Origin: Thamnocephalis sphaerospora
Lineage: Eukaryota; Zoopagomycota; Zoopagomycetes; Zoopagales; Sigmoideomycetaceae
Direction of reading: 5' to 3'
DNA length: 64,000 nt
Assembly: GCA_003614735.1 (NCBI GenBank)
Contig: KZ992430.1
Location: 19,763 to 83,762, forward strand
The translations under genes were made by a program, and so were the position numbers. How positions within the stretch are numbered: the stretch's first letter is position 1; each line of letters begins with the position of its first letter. The notes beneath the pieces are model-generated. The model did not search any database. It was not told the DNA's origin and worked only from the letters and a program-made list of their open reading frames with translations. Positions 28,501 to 42,839 of this stretch are shown one piece after another.

Positions 28501-29625
28501 GAGAAAGAGGCGGCGACTTGACCGGCGCCGATGGCGTCGACGGCGTTACCGGTCGCGCGCTTCGCATGCCCTTGCTGGATGGAGGCCGTGGCTTTGTCGC
28601 TACGTTGGCGGAGGCCTGCGCCTCGTCAGTGTTCACCTTTAGCACATGCTTGCCCAGCGCAGAGGCACGGCCGTTTCCGCCGGACCGCGAGGCAGGACGT
28701 AGCGGCGGCCGATTGGGCACAGTGATGCCCTGCGTCGATGCGGTGTACAACTTGCCCAATTGCCGAATCAGCTGTTTCTTGGTCGAGGCATCGACCGAGT
28801 TGAGAATGCTATCATAGGTAGGTGGCGCTGACGTGAGCGACGTGTGCATCTGCGCCGTCGATGCATATGTGACGTACCTTTGCGCCCGATCCTGCCACAG
28901 CTCCCAAAAGACGCGGTAAGTCTCGCGGCTGATCTCACGTGCTGTCGGGTTGGCGTCTGCTACGCCCTTACGAAGGCACTTTTCAATGATCTCCACGCCA
29001 CCTGACCGCGCAATGGCATCGTAGCGGTTGTTCCCGTGCGCCTCCAGCATGGTCTTGAGAAAGCCAGCGGCAGAGGTGCGCAGCTGAGCGTTCTTGTCCG
29101 TCACCGCGAATTGGATGGCGTTAAGGCTGCGCACGTGATAGGATGTGTTTTGCAGGAGAGCATTGACTGCGTTGGCCGCCGCCTGTGAGATCAGCTTCTT
29201 GGTGGATGCACACGTCTTGAGCAGGTTCTGCAGCAGCACCTCCAGCATCGGGTCCAAGGACGTGTTGAGGTAGCGCGCTAGATCGATGAGCAGCGCCAGG
29301 TTGGTCAGCACGAGCGATGTTCGGGGGCTATGCAGCTGCATGCGCGCATATTCGAGTGTTAGTGCTGGCGTAAGCCGCGCCGGTCATGTGCAAAACCCAC
29401 CGTTTCGTTGATGCCGTCCAAAAGGCCCTTAAGTCCTTGCATGAACGTATCGCTGTGCTCCTCGTGCACGCCGCCGCGCAGCATGCCGCGCACCCGAACT
29501 AGCGCCTTGTCGCGGGCCTCCCAGTTGGTGTCGGACTCTTTGCCAACGAAAAGCTTGGCGATGCGAGCCAGCTCCTGTTCCAGCTCCTTTGCAGAGTGCA
29601 CCTGCACCGGCTTTGGCTCACTCAT
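25566..29625 (-). CDS. CLASP: CLASP/Stu1 microtubule-associated TOG protein
   Basis: Microtubule rescue and spindle-stability factor. Exons 1-3 start at 29625: 29401-29625, 27128-29335, and one from 27032; at least four more follow to the stop at 25566. Exon 1 begins MSEPKPVQVHSAKELEQELA and WEARDKALVRVRGML (first helix pair of a TOG array). Exon 2 continues LLIDLARYLNTSLDPMLEVL, STKKLISQAAANAVNALLQ, KNAQLRTSAAGFLKTMLE and ARSGGVEIIEKCLRKGV, which is CLASP TOG2-like. Next comes a long Ser/Pro/Arg-rich basic linker (about 28100-28700), typical of the microtubule-binding region, then a second helical domain (SRVRVEGLTEMTYM), an acidic segment, and a C-terminal domain (KIGILQRALVQLRAG, EVRKSAVDLIVALN). 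The intron at 27033-27127 uses GTGAGT; ignoring it would end the frame at 27062. Length of about 1,150 residues suits the family. Confidence 0.88.
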
Positions 29626-30175
29626 CTTGCCGAGATGCGTGGCGTAGTGGCGGTGGTAAGTAGTTGAGGTGTGTGACGCTTAGTGAGCAGCGTATCGGCC
29701 AATGGTTGATTGGCTGGGTGGCTGACAGACTAGCCGTGAGGATGATTGGGTGGGTTGGGCGAGCGAAAAGCAGAACGAAGCAGTGTAAAGCGAGGGATAT
29801 TGCCTGGGATGCTGCTGATTCAGTTGGTCGGTACGCAATATACGACACCTAGGGCTAGGCCGTTGACTGGCCAACGATGAGGACAGAGAGCGAGCGAGTA
29901 AGCAAGCGAGGGGAAAGGTGCAAGCGCAAGCGCACTGCCAACGCGCTGCCAATGACGATGACGAAGCAACGCGGCCCTATGGCACGTACGTGGCTTGGAC
30001 AGAGGAAAACAAATGCGCGGATGCTCGAGTAGTGGGCGTCGGTGTGTATGAATGCGTGACGCAGCAGAGCAAACCCCGCCGACAGGGTCAAGCGTGGCGG
30101 AGATGGTGCTGCAGTGGGGAGGGGGAAGGATAAAAGCGAGACGACGGGGAAAGAGTGAGAGTGAGCGGCGCTTGT

Positions 30176-30275
30176 ACTGGTGTCGTGGTAGTTGGTGGTG
30201 GTGGTAGTGTAGCAGTAGTAGTGTAGTAGTAGTGTAGTAATGGTAGTAGTGGTAGTAGTGTAGTAGTAGAAAAGC
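30176..30275 (+). repeat. TAG/TGG trinucleotide microsatellite
   Basis: About 100 bp of interrupted GTAGTAGTG/TGGTAGTAG units, almost entirely G, T and A on the + strand and strongly strand-asymmetric, located in the CLASP/MCEE promoter region. Confidence 0.85.
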
Positions 30276-30570
30276 GTATGGATTGCCGAATGCGTATGTA
30301 CGTATGTGTGCGTACACGTGTATATTATCGTGGGCAAAGTCAGACGGGCGCACACACTCTCACGCGCGTACGCACCGCACAGCTAGACGTCTACGGACGC
30401 GGTCGCCGCCACAAAGCTGGTGCGCAAGCAAACTGCGTCGGCGTAGAACGGTAAACACTTTACGCTTGCACTGGGTGCTGGGACACGGCAATCAATCACC
30501 AAGGAGGCGAGAGTGAGCAAGACAAGGATGGCGAACAGCAGGAGAAGGGGGCAGGAGGACAAGTGCGCTA

Positions 30571-30609
30571 AAGAGAGCGAGAGAGAGCGAGAGCGAGCGA
30601 GAGAGAGAG
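30571..30609 (+). repeat. GA-rich simple repeat
   Basis: About 40 bp of GAGAGCGAGAGA units on the + strand, about 160 bp upstream of the MCEE start codon. GAGA-type tracts are common in promoters but no function can be claimed. Confidence 0.8.
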
Positions 30610-30771
30610 GGGTGTGCGTGTGTGCGGACAGGTGGCACTGTGACCTGTCGGCATATGGACGAGGCCAAGGTGAGAGTGGGGCGACGTAGTGTGTGCGTGC
30701 GTGTGTGTGATCCGGCCATATCTTTCGCGTCCACGCCTCTTACCTCGTCCCCTTCCCCCATTCCACGCACG

Positions 30772-31512
30772 ATGTTTAGCTCCCTTTGGACACAGTGCAC
30801 CCGTACGGCGGCACGTCGCGCCGGTCATGCGGCGCAGCAGGCACGCCACTTTACCACGCCCAACTTGGTAGGCAGGGTAGCACAGCGTAGCAAACAAGTG
30901 ACTGGCTTACTGACCGTCGCCTGTAGCAAGCACGTCTTTGGCAGCTAGGCAAGCTGAATCATGTGGCCATTGCAGTGCCAGACCTGCCGGGCGCCACCGC
31001 CTTTTACCGCAACGTGTTGGGGGCTGACGTGAGCGAGGCTGTGGTAAGGACAAAGCGGCGGGCGCCATGGAACCCGACTGGTGCATAGTCTTGCTCATTT
31101 CGCTCAACTGCGACGGCCGCGCGTAGCCACTTCCAGCTCATGGTGTGACCACGGTGTTTGTCAACCTGGGCAACACGAAGCTGGAGCTGCTCCATCCGCT
31201 GGGCGAAAAGAGTCCGATCGAAGGCTTTTTGGCCAAGAATAAGCAGGGCGGCATCCATCATGTATGCATTGAGGCAAGTCTTTCATGCGATGCAGGGTAC
31301 ACGGCGGTTGCATTACCCCTCTCTTACACGCGGCACCGCCGTGGGGGCATCATGGTCAGGTTGACGACATTGGTGCCGCCATGAAGCAGGTGGTCGCGCA
31401 AGGTATCCGAGCACTGAGCGACAAGCCAAAGATTGGTGCGCACAACAAGCCGATTGTCTTTCTGCATCCCAAAGACTGCGGCGGCGTGCTGATCGAGCTG
31501 GAGCAAGCCTAG
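30772..31512 (+). CDS. MCEE: Methylmalonyl-CoA epimerase, mitochondrial
   Basis: Converts (S)- to (R)-methylmalonyl-CoA in propionyl-CoA breakdown, feeding the B12-dependent mutase. Four exons: 30772-30867, 30945-31043, 31127-31273, 31360-31512, giving 164 residues. Residues 1-32 (MFSSLWTQCTRTAARRAGHA) are an Arg-rich mitochondrial presequence. The body is a glyoxalase/VOC fold: LGKLNHVAIAVPDLPGATAF (first metal-ligand His), VFVNLGNTKLELLHPLGE, GGIHHVCIE joined to VDDIGAAMKQ (second His), and VFLHPKDCGGVLIELEQ with the last Glu ligand. The third intron has a GC-AG boundary (GAG then GCAAGT); only this choice restores the conserved IEVDDI join. The stop is 4 bp from the stop of the Mgr3-like gene on the other strand. 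Presence of MCEE implies a methylmalonyl-CoA route, not usual in Dikarya. Confidence 0.93.
31274..31359 (+). other. GC-AG intron in MCEE
   Basis: 86-nt intron with donor GAG/GCAAGT and acceptor GGTCAG/GTTGAC. The join CIE-VDDIG is conserved in the family. No GT donor nearby preserves it. Confidence 0.75.
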
Positions 31513-31516
31513 GCGG

Positions 31517-32828
31517 CTAAGGCGATGTCGCCCGAGTTTGCTCCGATGCACGGCGAAGCATGGCCTGTCGGCAGGCTTCGGCAACGCGCTGGTCGCCGTG
31601 GTGGTCGGCGAATTTGCACGCGCGCTCATACCAGTCATGTGCTTCCAGCTCACTGCCTTGCATCTGCGAGCAGACGCATGTGTGGATAGGATTAATAAAC
31701 GGCGTATTCGCCATGCGACTGCGTTCGTGCGCCCACCTCTAGCACCAGTGCGCGGTTGAATAAAAGCGCGCCACGCGCATCCTGGCACGCGCCCAGTCGA
31801 CCGCTGCGTGCTATCTGTAGACCACGGTCAACCTGTGCGCGTGCTTGGGCCAGGTCGCCAATCGCCACATAAGCATCCGCGAGATGGCATAACACCATGC
31901 TGGCGTGACAATCGTCTTGGGGTAGATGGCGTAAAGCAAGCCGCAGCACTGGAATGGCGTGGACATGCCGGTTGCGTGATGTATAGAAGCGCGCAAGTGC
32001 ATCCAAGCATGCGGCAAAGTCAGCCCCAGACGCCCAGTGCGGCAGTGGCAGGTCGTCCTGAGCGGTCGGCGTGGACTGCTTTTGCGCCTTCAGCTGACGG
32101 CCTGCTGCGACCACTTGCATCACCGACCAGACGTAGTAACGCTCGGCGCGCTCATCTTCGCCCAGCTCAGCACACAGATCGCCCAGCTTTTGTCCGAGGC
32201 CCAGGAGCCGTTGCCGTTGTCCATCTGACAGGGTGTTCCACGCGGTGTGCTCTGCCGATAAAGCATGGGGCTTTGGCATGGTATCGTCATCAGGTTCCAT
32301 CGTGTTCTTTGCGCGAGCGTGCAAAATCGCCGCAAATGCCTCTTCGTATGCATCCACTGCCGCGCGCTGTTGGCCTTGCTTCTCCAATAGTGCGCCTAGA
32401 GCGATGAGAATACCAGTGGCTGGCGCCCCGGCCAAGTCCATGCCCACTTCCTCTGCCTGCTGCCACGCTTTGCGATACAGCTCGATGGCCAGGTCCGGTC
32501 GTTCCTGATGACGCTCTTTCAGCAATGCCTGGCGTAGCGTCTGGCGTACTTGGCGCGGATAGTTGCGCGCATTGATGATAAACGGCCACGCTGCCAGCAG
32601 TGCTAGCGCGCCCGTGCCCACCACCACCATGGCCGTCACTGGATTGATGGCGCGTTCACGCAGAACGCCCGCTGAAGCAGTGCCGCGAAAGGCTCGTTCT
32701 CCACATTTAGCCATATGACGCGTGCTGCTAAGCGGCAGGGGAGCATGCGCATGCAGCACAGTGGCCGCCAGGGCAGGCGAGCGCCACCAGATGCCGGCGT
32801 ATTTTGCAGGACTGCAACCACGAAACAT
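31517..32828 (-). CDS. MGR3: Mgr3-like mitochondrial TPR protein (i-AAA adaptor family)
   Basis: Two exons, 31737-32828 and 31517-31663 (complement). The start ATG at 32828 gives MFRGCSPAKYAG and an Arg-rich region without acidic residues, then a single hydrophobic segment (AMVVVGTGALALLAAWPFII), a layout of presequence plus inner-membrane anchor. The rest is tetratricopeptide-like: ERPDLAIELYRKAWQQAEEV, QQRAAVDAYEEAFAAILH, NRHVHAIPVLRLALRHLP, LAQARAQVDRGLQIA, and after the intron DWYERACKFADHHGDQRVAE. This architecture matches Mgr3, which with Mgr1 helps the Yme1 i-AAA protease recognise substrates. The resemblance is at the level of layout and TPR pattern, so another mitochondrial TPR protein remains possible. 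Its 3' end nearly abuts MCEE. Confidence 0.6.
31694..31699 (+). terminator. Candidate AATAAA poly(A) signal for MCEE
   Basis: Exact AATAAA on + 182 nt after the MCEE stop, inside the single intron of the convergent Mgr3-like gene. If used, the MCEE 3' UTR is antisense to the last Mgr3 exon. Confidence 0.4.
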
Positions 32829-33079
32829 GCGCAAAGGTGCTCCAGCACAATGAGGTGTGACGTGTTGGGTGAACTAGGTTCCGGCCGAAGGGTATGGAAC
32901 ACGCTAGAAACGCGATCTTTGCCAGTTTCTGTGCGATCACTGCGCGCTTGTTCTTATTATGGCGCCATGAAAAATCGGTCTGGCCGCCCACCTCGCCACG
33001 CATACAAGCCTTCGTTCCTTATCGTTCGCCTTTTTTGTTCCAGCGGCCGCTCGGATATTGTAAACAGCACCTGTCCGTC
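32829..33079. promoter_or_regulatory. Divergent Mgr3-like/Hsp110 promoter
   Basis: 251 bp between start codons of two divergent genes. Scattered GAA and TTC triplets occur (GGAACACGCTAGAAACG; GGTTCCGGCCGAAGG), but I see no clean three-unit heat-shock element at 5-bp spacing. A C/T-rich stretch (33010-33050) precedes the Hsp110 ATG. Confidence 0.45.
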
Positions 33080-36265
<3,186 letters not shown>

Positions 36266-36517
36266 ATGCAGATCCGGAATCCATCGCCACGCATGCCATT
36301 GCCGATGGGTTTTTCCTACGATGCTGCAATGCGAGACTGCCTCAGTATATAAATGCTTTGACTACCCATCGTACCACGTGATCAGTGTGTGCATACGGTG
36401 ACGACGGGCAATGGCGAGCAGACGGTGGGAGTAAGCTCGCCACTTGACCTGTTTGCTCCCGCACCGTCACCCATCGCCACCCTCTTTTGCCTGTCTGCTT
36501 CTACTGCCCTTACAACC

Positions 36518-37678
36518 ATGGCGGACGCTGCCGGCGGTTCGCAGCTGTTTGAGAATTATGAGCAGGAGTATCGAGCGATTTCGCTCGCCATCGCCAACAA
36601 GGTCAACTCGGTCATTCCGAAGCAGGCTGGCGGTGCGTACCCAGACGGCCAGGATGCGATGAACGGCCTACACTAGCTTGGGCTGACCTTGCGCGCTTGA
36701 CATGCAGAGCCGCGCAAGACAACTATCCGTGCTGCGGAGCGCGAGCTAGAGGAGGCCGATGAAATTGTACGTTACAGTGCGTGTTTACCGGGAGGATACA
36801 TGCGTAAGCGCTGACGGTGATGCAACTTGTCGTATGCACGCATCGTAGATTGGGCAGATGGAGCTGGAGCTACAGCGGCTACCACAGCAGACAAAGGTGC
36901 AGCTGTCGTCGCGCCTACGGTCGTCCAAGGCCGACTTGGATAAGCTTAAGCGCGACCTGGTGGGTTGGACAGCGCATATATGTTGCCGATCTTGACGCAT
37001 GCAGGCTGATCTTGTCTGGTCACCTTGTGCACTTGCGTAGAAGCGGGCTGTGGCGCGATCTGGCGATCGTGATGAGTTGATGGGAGGGCGTATACACGGA
37101 CTGGATGCGGATGCAACCCAGTTTGACCAGCGTCAGCGCTTGATCTCTGGCACTGACCGCCTGAACGAGAGCACACGCCGCCTGGAGGACAGTCATCGTC
37201 TTGCTTTGGAGACTGGTGCGTAGCAGTGGCGCTGAGGCCGTGCTGCTGGTCGAATCGCTCATGCAATAGCGCCTGACACTTTGTAGAGGCGGTGGGAGTC
37301 GGTATTCTGGGCGACCTGCGGGCGCAGCGCGAGCAGATTCAGCATACGCGAGACACGGTGAGCTGGCGGTCGGTTCTTGCGGCAGACGGATGTACACTGA
37401 TGACGGAGACGACTCGGCCATTGTAGCTTCACGAGGCCGACTCTTACGTAGACAAGGCGCAGCGCACTTTGCGCAGCATGGCGCGCCGGTAGGTAGTGCT
37501 TTACTGCAACAGTGCACATGCGCCAGCACTTTCTAGTCGCACGCATACTGACATTATACATTACTTGCGCGCACACTCGACTTGCAGTATGACCACCAAT
37601 CGTCTGATCACCGCCGCAATCATTCTTATCCTGGTGGCGTTGATTATCCTTGTTCTGTACTCCAAGCTTGCCGGTTGA
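36518..37678 (+). CDS. VTI1: Vti1, vesicle transport v-SNARE
   Basis: Qb-SNARE acting in Golgi-to-endosome, vacuolar and AP-3 traffic. Seven exons: 36518-36632, 36708-36766, 36849-36959, 37041-37215, 37287-37357, 37427-37488, 37588-37678. The start MADAAGGSQLFENYEQEYRA is followed by the three-helix N-terminal domain (IRAAERELEEADEI, IGQMELELQRLP, SSRLRSSKADLDKLKRDL), then the SNARE helix RLISGTDRLNESTRRLEDSH with the zero-layer Gln spliced from later exons (VGVGILGDLRAQREQIQHT), and the C-terminal membrane anchor (LITAAIILILVALIILVLYS) with four residues after it. Total about 227 residues. All introns keep the frame. AATAAA 41 nt past the stop. Assignment is strong. Confidence 0.94.
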
Positions 37679-37718
37679 GTGCCACCCAAGCTGCCAGGAT
37701 GCAGGCGATGTAGCACGC

Positions 37719-37724
37719 AATAAA
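37719..37724 (+). terminator. AATAAA poly(A) signal for VTI1
   Basis: Exact AATAAA 41 nt after the VTI1 stop codon and 119 bp before the AP-3 mu start codon. Confidence 0.55.
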
Positions 37725-37842
37725 TGCGTGCAGTCTGTTGTGCATGTTTACCTGTTTGTGTGTGTGTAGTGTGTATACGCGTATGTTGTCGTCACGCAGA
37801 CCGTGCCGTCTCATTCCCGTTCACTGCTCGACTCATCTTGCC

Positions 37843-39981
37843 ATGGACAGCCTTTACATTCTCAATGCGTCTGGGTAGGCGGACTGGCGTTGAACTGCTG
37901 CGGCTACTTGCTGCAGACTGTCAGCGCTAACCTGACGGCAATGGTACGACGGTCGGCTGACAGCGGGGTGGTTATTGAGAAGCAACTGCGCGGTTCTGTA
38001 GATCGCGCAGCTGTGGACTGTTTCCTGGAGCTGGTAGAACGTCAGGACGGTGCAATGGAGGAGGTGGAGCCGGTGGCGCGGCTGTACCGACATACGTTTG
38101 TTCACATTGTGCGTGACGGCCTCACCTACCTGGCCGTGCTGAACCGAGAAGGTGTGTATGGCAGTGAAGGCGAGCACTGTGCCAGTCAGTGCATCATTTC
38201 GCTGACACTAGCCTAGTATCGCCGATGCTGGTGCTGGAGTTTTTGCAGCGTGTACATGATATTTTCCACGATTATTTTGGCGATATTACCGAAGTTGTGT
38301 TGAAGGACAACTTTGTCACTGTGTATATGGTCAGTTCTGGCCAGGACTGCCTGAGCGCCGACGGTTGATGAGCCGCTTATCCAAAGTGCAATGGGATGTT
38401 GGTGTGCGCAATAGCTTCTGGAGGAGATGTCCGACAACGGACATCCGCTGATGACCGAGCCAAACGCGCTCATGGAGATTATACCTCCGCCAACGGTGTA
38501 CAATCGCGTGATGAGTACCGTGGCCAGCGTTACAAAGTATGTTTGGCACAGACATGGTGCAGCAGCGTGGATATGTAGGAAAACGGCGTTGCTGACTAGG
38601 CTGAATATGCGTGCAAACTGAATCTTGTAGTAGTGGCGAGCACTCACCAAGTGGCAATATCTCCAATCTACCGTGGCGCAAGGCAGATGTGCGGTACAAA
38701 ACCAACGAGATTTACTTTGACATTATCGAGGAGATCAATGCCATCACTGATAGGTGTGTGTGTGTGTTGTTTACTGCTCTGTGCCATTGCAAGCTCTACA
38801 CGTTGCGCTAACGTGTGTGACGCGCAGTAAGGGTGGCGTAGTAGCAGCCGAAATCTACGGCACCGTCGTGTGCAACTGCAAGCTTTCTGGTAGGTGCCAG
38901 CGTACGCAACAAGCAGCCAAGCAGGCGGCGGCATTACTAATCCACTTGCTTAGGCATGCCCGACCTATCCGTCAACTTTTCCAATCCCAACATCCTCGAT
39001 GACTGCAGTTTCCATCCTTGTGTCCGGTAACTGCGGTATCAGCGCAGTCAAATGTACCGGTAGATGTGCTGCTAATGCCTCCTTTCTGCGCAGCTACAAG
39101 ATGTTCCAAACGGACCGTGTCGTGTCGTTTATCCCGCCCGACGGCCAGTTCAAACTGCTCAACTATCGGTAGGCTGACTCTGCCGTTTGCACGCCAGTGG
39201 GCTGAGCATCGCACTTACCCGGTGCCATGACGACAGAGTCAACCTTCCCTACCAGCAGCTGCTGCCGGTGACAGTCCTCCCCAAGCTGACCATTACTCAA
39301 GAAGGCGGTGAGTAGAGCAAAGATAGCGCGCACGTCATTCTGACCTGCAAAGATGGTGCGGCCCACCGCTGCTGACGTATCTTGACGTCTGCAGAAGGGC
39401 GGCTTGAGGTGGCGCTGGACGTCCGTCACGCTGGCGGAAAGTCGGTGGAGGACGCGCGACTGACGGCACCGCTGCCGCAACGTGCAAGCGGCGTACACGT
39501 TAGCGCTAGTCAAGGCCACTGCCAGTATGAACCGTCCAACAAAGTGAGGACACGTATGCACCCGGCTGCATAGCACCCGGGCCGCTGACGCAATCGGGCG
39601 CATTGCAATAGCGCGTCTGCTGGGAAATCGCCAACTTTTCCGGAAAGCCACGCGCGCCTACACTCTCTGCCACTTTTCACTGCCCGTACGTGTGTGAGGC
39701 GTGCGACATGCAGGGCGTCCAGTGTGTTGCTGACGAACGTGAAAACAGCGAGGGCACGGCCAAGTCTGGCTACACGGGCCAGCTGGACTTTCGGATTGAC
39801 GGCTACGCTGTCTCGGGCCTGCGCGTCAACGGAATGGCGCTGTATGGCGAGTCCTATACGCCCTACAAGGTGAGCTCATACAGGCGCATGCCCTGCTACG
39901 GCGCCATCTTGACCGCAGCCGACGCTTGCACAGGGAGTGCGCAGTGTGACCAAGTCGGGCAGCTATCAGGTGCGGCTGTAG
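37843..39981 (+). CDS. APM3: AP-3 adaptor complex mu subunit
   Basis: Cargo-binding subunit of the AP-3 coat, which sends proteins from the Golgi directly to the vacuole. The ATG at 37843 gives MDSLYILNASG joined to GVVIEKQLRGSVDRAAVDCF (longin-like N-domain); then YRHTFVHIVRDGLTYLAVLN, MLVLEFLQRVHDIFHDYF, and a linker NLPWRKADVRYKTNEIYFDI that opens the mu-homology domain. Later exons give VCNCKLSGMPDLSVNFSNPN, CVRYKMFQTDRVVSFIPPDG, FKLLNYRVNLP, and the C-terminal IDGYAVSGLRVNGMALYGES spliced to GVRSVTKSGSYQVRL before the stop at 39979-39981. About nine exons, separated by 60-120 nt introns with CTAAC-type branches. The order of blocks and the final Q-V-R motif fit mu3 rather than mu1 or mu2. 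Confidence 0.9.
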
Positions 39982-40301
39982 CGGGAACCATGGCGTTCAT
40001 TCCGCTTGGTTCACATGGTGACTGAACGCCACACGCAGCTGCATGCAGCCGGACTGTTAGTGGAAATAACAGTGCAGCTTGTGCTACATCTTGACTGCTG
40101 TACGCATCCGCCTTGTCACACACTGCTGGTTGCAGCCCAATGTTGCCCCACACACATGGGCACCCGCACCCACCCACACTGTACGCGCGCGTTCAATGAA
40201 TGGATGACCGCCGGCTGGCGATGTATTGTACACATAAATCCAAGCGGAAAAGGCAAAGTCACGCGAGCAAAGAGCCATACGGCAATGGCGGCATGCGCTG
40301 T
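39982..40301. other. Convergent 3' flanks of APM3 and ubiquitin-AN1 gene
   Basis: 320 bp between stop codons, without conserved frames, RNA signature or exact AATAAA on either strand. Confidence 0.5.
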
Positions 40302-41138
<837 letters not shown>

Positions 41139-42800
41139 CTAACGGAAAAAAGCCAACGGGACTTGGTCGCACAGGCAGCAGCGAAGGGGAGCAGTCCGTA
41201 CAGACTGATTGCGATAGACGGCCGACCACCAAAGGGGGAGGGGGTAGCGCGAATGAAGCGAGCGTCGTGCGTGGCGATGGTGGCGGGGGAATGCCGCAGT
41301 GACCCGGTGTAGCGCGGTGGGATGAGGCTGCAGCGTAGAATGAGTGAGAGGCGAATGGGAAGGGGCGGCGGGCGGTGCTAGGCTAGCACAGTGGTGGCGC
41401 AGGGAACAAGACGAGGATGGAGGGCGAGATGACGGCGGCTGTAGCGCAAAGGCGGACCGGTGAGAGCTGGCGGGGAGAAAGCAAAGGAACGATTGAGAAC
41501 AGGATAGAGAAAGAGTGGACCGGCGCTGAGAGTGGAGGCGCTTAAATAGGTTGGGGAGTGAGGAGTAGTGTGAGCGAGTGATGTGTCAGCTGGTGTCCAG
41601 GTGAGAACGGCATTTGCAAGGCGAACGTGAATGTGGGCGCATGAGTCGGGTGCCGATAGCGGAGCCCTCCGCGTCCGACCTCTGCCGAGGCTGCTAGCAT
41701 ATTCCGGCAGCCTTTTAGCTGTCGACCGTATTCGCCATACTTGACGCGCTGGCACGGCATCGAGCATAGCCAGTCCTGCGCTGGAGTGGCACGGCTGCTT
41801 GCGTAGGTATCGGCTGCCAGGCTGTCCGCGGTCACCACTACTACCGCCGTCGTCATCGCCGTAAACGGCCTGCCAACAGGCCAAGCAGCGTGGCGACCAT
41901 CCAAAATAGAACACGGCACGCGTGACTCTTCGTGACCAGCACGTTGAGCATACAGGATCAGCTTTTTACGCGCATTATTACGCACCGTCCAGCTGCGAGC
42001 GGGTATTTACCGGGTGGCGCGGAAGGTCGATGGCGTGATTGGTGCGGCACTCACCAATAGTTGTGCTATGCGCACATGGCGCTGCCGGCCAGTGCGGAAC
42101 GAATCGTCACTTGGCGGCGTCACGATGGCGACAACGGTCACGGGACCGATCGTGACGATGGCTAAAAGCGTAGGTGGTCCTAAAGCGTCTGCGCTGGATG
42201 CATTTGATGCTGAGTGTTCCAGCCGCCTGGTGATCCTTCTGGCCGCTGACACGGACGGAGAAACGTGCCACAACACAATGGCTTATCCATGCGGGCGAGG
42301 CGAATTTAGCCGGTTTCAACAGGTCTCTGGGCAGACACATTTCCAAGACTGTGCATGGTCGGAGGTTGACGCGTGGCGATTGCCGCACCCGCACGCGCGA
42401 CTTACCTACACGCCCGCACGTGCACATCCAATCTACCGTGGGCGGACTGGCAATGCGATAGCGGAAGCGATAAGTACACCGGCGACAGTCAATGTGCGCG
42501 TAGGTGCACGCGCGTGTGAGGCTCGATCGATGGCGAGAGCAGCAGCGAGCATGCTCATTGGCGACACGGCCGCCGCGGACCGCGGAACCCCTGCAGTCGC
42601 GCACGTCTCCGCACATGCGGTCCGCGTTAAAAAGGGGGCGAGGAGGTTGTCGTGGGCACAAGCGGTCACGCAACACGCATCTAGCAGCATGCGCAATGCT
42701 GGCCGTCGGAAAAGGGGCGCATTGACGGCCACGTAGACTACAGGAGACAGTGTACATTGGCGTGCACGCGCGTCCCTGCTGCCGGCGATAGCGCTGACTC

Positions 42801-42839
42801 TATGCGCGTGCGCGCGTGCGTACGTGCGTGCGTACGTGT
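42801..42839. repeat. 39-bp alternating purine-pyrimidine tract
   Basis: Uninterrupted alternation of pyrimidine and purine (TATGCGCGTGCGCGCG...), dominated by CG and TG steps, the classical sequence type for left-handed Z-DNA under supercoiling. Confidence 0.85.

Larger units (their letters stand above)
29626..30771. promoter_or_regulatory. Divergent CLASP/MCEE promoter region with microsatellites
   Basis: 1.15 kb between divergent start codons. It holds a TAG/GTA microsatellite (30176-30275) and a GA tract (30571-30609), both of which keep meaningless frames open (for example a Tyr/His/Thr-rich one on -). The first 60 bp upstream of CLASP are C/T-rich on the coding strand. No TATA box or known operator is evident. 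Confidence 0.45.

Noticed and set aside
29820-30353. Tyr/His/Thr-rich 177-codon - frame
   Set aside because: It is the translation of the TAG/GTA microsatellite.
32829-33079. Possible heat-shock element in the Hsp110 promoter
   Set aside because: GAA and TTC triplets occur but not as three or more alternating units at fixed 5-bp spacing, so it is not reported as a site.
42014-42736. 240-codon + frame in the gene-free region
   Set aside because: Begins at a non-ATG codon, shows no family resemblance and has matching open frames on the other strand, a sign of GC-driven openness.
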